Shown: positions 8,494-11,819 of the stretch, one piece after another | Layout of the letters: each line of letters starts with the position of its first letter | Numbering within the stretch: position 1 is the stretch's first letter | Source of the DNA: Euperipatoides rowelli | Taxonomy: Eukaryota; Onychophora; Udeonychophora; Euonychophora; Peripatopsidae | DNA length: 11,819 bases | Strand: one strand, 5' to 3' | Assembly: GCA_003024985.2 (NCBI GenBank) | Contig: PXIH01S0001484.1 | Notes under the pieces: model-generated | Database searches by the model: none | Told to the model about the DNA's origin: nothing | Seen by the model: only the letters and a program-made list of their open reading frames with translations | Made by a program: the position numbers and the translations under genes

Positions 8494-8757
8494 TTGCTCA
8501 TTAATTGCACTGCCTTCTCCTAAATGATTAAGATGTTTTCTCATGAAAGTCTCGGGAGAAATATCTTTTGCTAATATCAACCGAACAGAGTTAGGCACAT
8601 TCTTTCCACTTGCTGAGTCTGCGTGTAACTGTAACAAACGTAACATCATAAGGATTTTGACAGCTTCCATTAATTTGATATCAATCTCTGGCTGCATGTT
8701 GAACATGTCCTCCAGCATGATGGGGCTCTCGTCATCAGTTTCAAATTGTTGCTGACT
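8494..8757 (-). CDS. Penultimate exon of an OTULIN-family (OTULINL-like) protein
   Basis: The 264-base exon has 88 codons in phase 0 at both ends. The acceptor TTTTAATAG|AGT lies at 8758/8757; an alternative AG two bases on would break the phase. The donor CAA|GTAAGA is at 8494/8493. The protein starts SQQQFETDDESPIMLED, continues through the helical segment KLMEAVKILMMLRLLQLHAD, and ends FMRKHLNHLGEGSAINEQ. This corresponds to the middle of the OTULIN/FAM105 OTU fold, where related proteins also have a leucine-rich helix followed by a RNHLN-like motif. With the last exon it gives 145 residues, roughly the C-terminal 40 percent of a protein that is about 350 residues in the family. Internal ATGs at 8718 and elsewhere are not starts. 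The exons for the N-terminus and the position of catalytic Cys129 are not in this window. Confidence 0.85.
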
Positions 8758-9555
8758 CTATTAAAATAAGAAACAAATAGAGGCAGTTTACAATATTGAA
8801 ATGTAAAAAATGTTGTCTAAAATGTAAGCATAAAAAATTCATTAAGCATCAATGAAGACTACCAGCATCTTGTAATTTATGACTTGACATTTGTAATTCT
8901 AATAGAATGAGCAAGGAAAATAATTGTGATATACTGTATCATTTACTGTACATATATTATGAATAGTTTTAAAACTATTTAGTGTTAATGTAATTGATTG
9001 GTCATATGATTTTCTATTGTGAATGTTAAAATATTTTATTTGTATCAATAGAAATAATTTACTGCATACATAAACTTATAATACTGGGGAAACTAAAACT
9101 GGATTGACTAAAACTGCCCTCTAATGATTCTTATGTTAGTTCATGCTAGATGGCGCTGCAACTTTCTTTAAAAAAAAAACTTACAGCCAGTAGCTGTATT
9201 TTCAGGCTAGGAGTCCATCAGCTATGTTGATTAAACATAAAAATTTAAATGAAAAACAAGAAGACATAACTACCAACAATCATTTTTTGATTCTTCGGCC
9301 ATCAAAATGAAATTGGCATCAAATTTTGGTGAGAGCGATAAATTTTATTTAATATTTCTATTATTAAAAACATTGTCCGAGATACATCACTATGTTATTC
9401 TATAATTAATTCATTCACATGAATTGTTGATGATTTAGTTAGGTATAAATTTTCACAGAAGTCAACTTATGTTTTTCATATTTTATTTATTTATGATTAA
9501 ATAATACAATAAATTTATCTTTTAGAAAATACATATACTATATATACTATAGATT
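8758..9555. other. Upstream intron of the OTULIN-like gene, part 1
   Basis: This should be intron on the minus strand, because the protein continues upstream and no further matching exon is found. It is A/T-rich. The GC-richer patch 9111-9230 contains two CTCF-like cores and a good minus-strand donor (GTAAGT, about 9184-9179). The putative exon behind that donor has stops in all three frames. Confidence 0.5.
9114..9156. promoter_or_regulatory. Two opposed CTCF-like core motifs
   Basis: CTAGATGGCGC (9146-9156, + strand) fits the CTCF core SYAGRKGGCRS throughout. Its reverse-oriented partner CTGCCCTCTA (9114-9123) is TAGAGGGCAG on the minus strand and fits YAGRKGGCRS throughout. They point away from each other with 22 bases between them. 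The weaker flanking CTCF positions are not matched, so each is a partial site. CTCF-like cores are also often carried by old transposons, so function is uncertain. Confidence 0.3.
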
Positions 9556-9680
9556 TTAAAAGTATTGTGTATTTTTGTTACAAAATACTTTAATTAAAGT
9601 ATTTTCAATACAAAATACAAAAGTATTTTCTTTATGTATTTGAAATAAATGTATTTTCAATACTGCCCAACCATGACTAT
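9556..9680. repeat. AAAATAC/GTATTTT inverted-repeat element
   Basis: The segment is built from repeated GTATTTT and AAAATAC motifs in both orientations. It includes a perfect 24-base palindrome at 9582-9605 centred on TTTAATTAAA. On the minus strand it begins GGTTGGGCAGTATT (about 9675-9662), a form I recognise from common animal DNA-transposon-derived (MITE-like) repeats with this GGGCAGTATT and AAAATAC composition. No opposite end is clear. An open frame of 65 codons on the minus strand here is only a consequence of the repeat. Confidence 0.5.
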
Positions 9681-10472
9681 AGGCTATAATCATTGAATAA
9701 AAAAAATTAAGGGAAAAAATCATTTGTATTTTTATTTGAATGGGGTTGACCAATGACCATGTATAAAAAATACTCTTTTTTTTTAAAAAAAAAAATAGTA
9801 TATTAATTGGGCCTGAATAAAGTTTAATTAGCCTACAAAAACACTAACTGACACTTTATTCACAAATACTTGTTTGTAGAGTTTTTATTTTTTTATGATG
9901 GTGGGGGGAGTATCAAACTTTTAAAGTAATAAAAATTCTAATAAAGCTGTAAGATTTAAATTAAACCTTATTTAAAATACTGAACACACAATTTAATGTA
10001 TTGGTGATTTTGTTGTATAAAGAACGTCTTAATATCCTTCAAAAGTATATATATATATACTGTACATCAATAAATTAGAAAATAGAAACACTAACACATT
10101 TATACAAGAGAAATATTTAAACTGGCTAAACCATCTTTAAAATACAAGATAAAGAAAATTACCAATATCAACAGTTTTAAACAATCATAGAGCGAAACAT
10201 ATTGTTTAAAAGATTATAACATATTGTTTATACAATATTGTTAGTTTCTATAATCAAATCTTAGCTCATTACCTAAACATTGATAAGCATATCTGCAGAA
10301 AAGCTGACATTATTTTTTAATAATTCACTATAGCGAATCTTAAATTGAAAATATAATTGATTGCCTTATTAAATTTAACTGTTATAAATATTTAAGGAGT
10401 GATTATAATTTATAGTGTTTATGTTATTGCAATGAAACACGATCTTGATAAGTGACATTACCAATTGAAAGA
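9681..10472. other. Upstream intron of the OTULIN-like gene, part 2
   Basis: A/T-rich sequence with long A and T runs (9774-9796) and a TA repeat followed by CTGTAC (10046-10064). No exon with acceptor, donor and OTULIN-like translation is found on the minus strand, and no gene on the plus strand. Confidence 0.5.
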
Positions 10473-10499
10473 GTGAGAATGATATAATCCAAAGCCACA
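10473..10499 (+). repeat. Left 27-base terminal inverted repeat
   Basis: It begins GTGAGAATGATATAATCC and ends AAAGCCACA. It is an exact reverse complement of 11355-11381, and identity stops abruptly on both sides. The inner 16 bases, from ATAATCC at 10484, are also the start of the tandem repeat unit. Confidence 0.85.
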
Positions 10500-10537
10500 A
10501 AATGAACATTTTTCAGAATGAGTGATTGAAAGTTTAG

Positions 10538-10628
10538 ATTTCTTAATTTTACTTTGTTGTTCCTTATGCTTCGGAGATGTAATTGGCCTATAGCCGTTTT
10601 TTCAGATAATTAAATAATAATAATAATA
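10538..10628 (+). repeat. About 90 extra bases in the first tandem copy, with TAA microsatellite
   Basis: In copy 1 (10484-10742) about 90 bases sit between GTTTAG and AAAAAGGC, where all other copies have these joined directly. The segment includes a (TAA)n run at about 10611-10629. TATAGCC-g-TTTTT (10589-10601) can pair with AAAAAGGCTATA (10628-10639). Copy 1 also lacks about 10 bases (ATTTTTGGAC) present in the rest near CTCCGAC. Either copy 1 gained an insertion or it preserves the original form and the others descend from a deletion variant. Confidence 0.7.
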
Positions 10629-10742
10629 AAAAGGCTATAAACCATGTTAATGATTTTTTTAATTTTTCAAAATGCTCCGACAGAATCTTAAAATATTTTG
10701 ATGAGAGCTCCCCCAGGTAACAAATAGGTGAACTAAATCAAA

Positions 10743-10919
10743 ATAATCCAAAGCCACAAACTGAACATTTTTCAGAAGAGTGATTAAAAGTTTAGAAAAA
10801 GGCTATAAACAATGTTAATGATTTTTTAATTTTTCAAAATGCTCCGACATTTTTGGACAGAATCTTAAAATATTTTGATATGAGCTGCCCCAGGTGACAA
10901 ATAGCTGAACTAATTCAAA
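10743..10919 (+). repeat. Complete 177-base tandem repeat unit (reference copy)
   Basis: The unit starts ATAATCCAAAGCCACAAA, includes AACATTTTTCAGAAGAGTG, AAAAAGGCTATAAA, a TTTTTTAATTTTTC tract, TTTTGGACAGAATC and GCCCCAGGTGAC, and ends in CTAATTCAAA. The copy after it (from 10920) is cut off at an N at 10997. The next (10998-11162) lacks its first 12 or so bases, and the last (11163 to about 11339) is full length. The copies are very similar, so the amplification is fairly recent. Confidence 0.85.
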
Positions 10920-11354
10920 ATAATTCAAAGCCACAAAATGAACATTTTTCAGAAGAGTGATTGAAAGTTTAGAAAAAGGCTATAAACCATGTTAATNCAC
11001 AAAATGAACATTTTTCAGAAGAGTGATTGAAAGTTTAGAAAAAGGCTATAAACCATGTTAATGATTTTTTAATTTTTCAAAATGCTCCGACATTTTTGGA
11101 CAGAATCTTAAAATATTTTGATATGAGCTCCCCCAGGTGACAAATTGGTGAACTAATTCAAAATAATCCAAAGCCACAAAATGAACATTTTTCAGAAGAG
11201 TAATTGAAAGTTTAGAAAAAGGTTATAAACCATGTTAATGATTTTTTAATTTTTCAAAATGTTCTGACATCTTTGGACAGAATCTTAAAATATTTTGATA
11301 TGAGCTCCCCCAGGTGACAAATAGGTGAACTAATTTTAAATATTTTGCTAAAAG

Positions 11355-11381
11355 TGTGGCTTTGGATTATATCATTCTCAC
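11355..11381 (-). repeat. Right 27-base terminal inverted repeat
   Basis: This is the exact reverse complement of 10473-10499, reading TGTGGCTTTGGATTATATC onward on the + strand. The stretch between the last tandem unit and this arm (about 11340-11354) is short and unique. Confidence 0.85.
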
Positions 11382-11819
11382 ATGCGGATATGACAAAACA
11401 ATAATAATGTTTATAAGCTTAAATATTGTCATCAGTGCCATCACCCAACCTTAGTTTTATTCACTAATGACGAGTGTAGTGTTATCCCATGTTTCTTTGG
11501 ATGGAATGGAGCCCACAGCTTCTCAGTCTGAGACTGGATGCAATATTGTGTCTTCAATGTATGCTAACATATACAGTAATGTAAACAGTATGAAGTTACC
11601 AAAATAAACTAATTGAGTAAAAATAAAGTTAGTTTTTAATTATAGTAACTAACTACTAAGTTGCCCACTGACTACTAAATAACTTAATTAGGTTTATATC
11701 CGCCCCGTTTTTTTATGAAAACGTCCCGTAATTGGTTCCTCTGTCCCTGTGTCCCAACAAAGGCCTATTGGGACACCTTTATGTCCCTTATTTCCATATT
11801 ATGTCCCATTTTTGTTTTT
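11382..11819. other. Sequence beyond the tandem element; GTCCC-rich end
   Basis: No exon or gene is recognised up to the window edge. From 11701 the + strand becomes C-richer, with GTCCC five times (11723, 11743, 11751, 11783, 11803) and an inverted repeat GTGTCCCAA (11749-11757) / TTGGGACAC (11768-11776) enclosing AGGCCT. This is probably the edge of another repeat that continues outside the window. Confidence 0.5.

Larger units (their letters stand above)
10473..11381. mobile_element. Non-autonomous inverted-repeat element containing a tandem array
   Basis: A 909-base unit is bounded by perfect 27-base inverted repeats (10473-10499 and 11355-11381) and filled by about five direct copies of a unit of about 177 bases. 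Copies start at 10484, 10743, 10920, within the sequence after 10997, and at 11163. No transposase is encoded, so it would depend on enzymes supplied elsewhere. MITE-like elements with a tandem-repeat core are known in several animals and can seed satellite DNA. No target duplication is obvious next to the arms, so the true element ends and superfamily are unresolved. Confidence 0.7.

Noticed and set aside
8543-8755. Plus-strand open frame of 70 codons
   Set aside because: It is antisense to the OTULIN-like exon, which has splice sites and family similarity; the plus-strand translation has neither.
9180-9228. Possible extra exon of the minus-strand gene (acceptor CATAG, donor GTAAGT)
   Set aside because: All three frames contain stops within the short interval, and no OTULIN-like sequence is present.
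9556-9753. Minus-strand open frame of 65 codons
   Set aside because: It falls in a GTATTTT/AAAATAC repeat block; the peptide has no gene-like features.
10484-11340. CRISPR-like or coding tandem repeat
   Set aside because: The unit is about 177 bases with no spacers, has stops in the frames, is bounded by terminal inverted repeats, and lies in animal DNA.

Overview
This is AT-rich animal nuclear DNA. The evidence is a spliced gene with GT-AG introns over 1 kb long, frequent TG/CA with few CpG, long A/T runs, and relics of eukaryotic transposons. There is no sign of bacterial, plasmid or viral organisation. A vertebrate or other chordate is the best guess, because the one host gene looks like an OTULIN-family protein with the residue pattern of vertebrate OTULINL. 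The species cannot be named from the sequence alone.

Layout: 1-541 has no gene. From 542 to about 2660 lies a badly decayed hAT-type DNA transposon on the + strand. It has a CAGGGGTGA-like end followed by a cluster of GTCAGTA repeats, then a transposase relic with many stops and frameshifts. About 3208-4074 (+) is a 5'-truncated non-LTR retrotransposon (LINE) fragment. It keeps the region after the reverse transcriptase and a degraded zinc knuckle, and it contains a striking 174-base tract with no cytosine. 4075-4954 is unassigned. From about 4986 to 8757 the minus strand carries the 3' end of the host gene: a long putative 3' UTR with a well-formed poly(A) signal, the last coding exon (7102-7275), a 1.2 kb intron, and the penultimate exon (8494-8757). 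Together the two exons encode the last 145 residues. Earlier exons, including the one for the catalytic cysteine position, must lie beyond 11819.

Upstream on the minus strand, probably inside the next intron of the same gene, are two opposed CTCF-like motifs (9114-9156), an AAAATAC/GTATTTT inverted-repeat element (about 9556-9680), and a 909-base element (10473-11381). That last element has perfect 27-base terminal inverted repeats enclosing about five tandem copies of a unit of about 177 bases. A single N inside the array shows it is not fully assembled.

The most informative observations are these. The OTULIN-family gene has Asn and Ser where active OTULIN has catalytic His and Asn, so it is predicted to be a pseudo-deubiquitinase. 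The inverted-repeat-bounded tandem array has a repeat unit that begins inside its own terminal repeat. The LINE fragment is cytosine-free over 174 bases yet still open. No wholly new gene system is evident.
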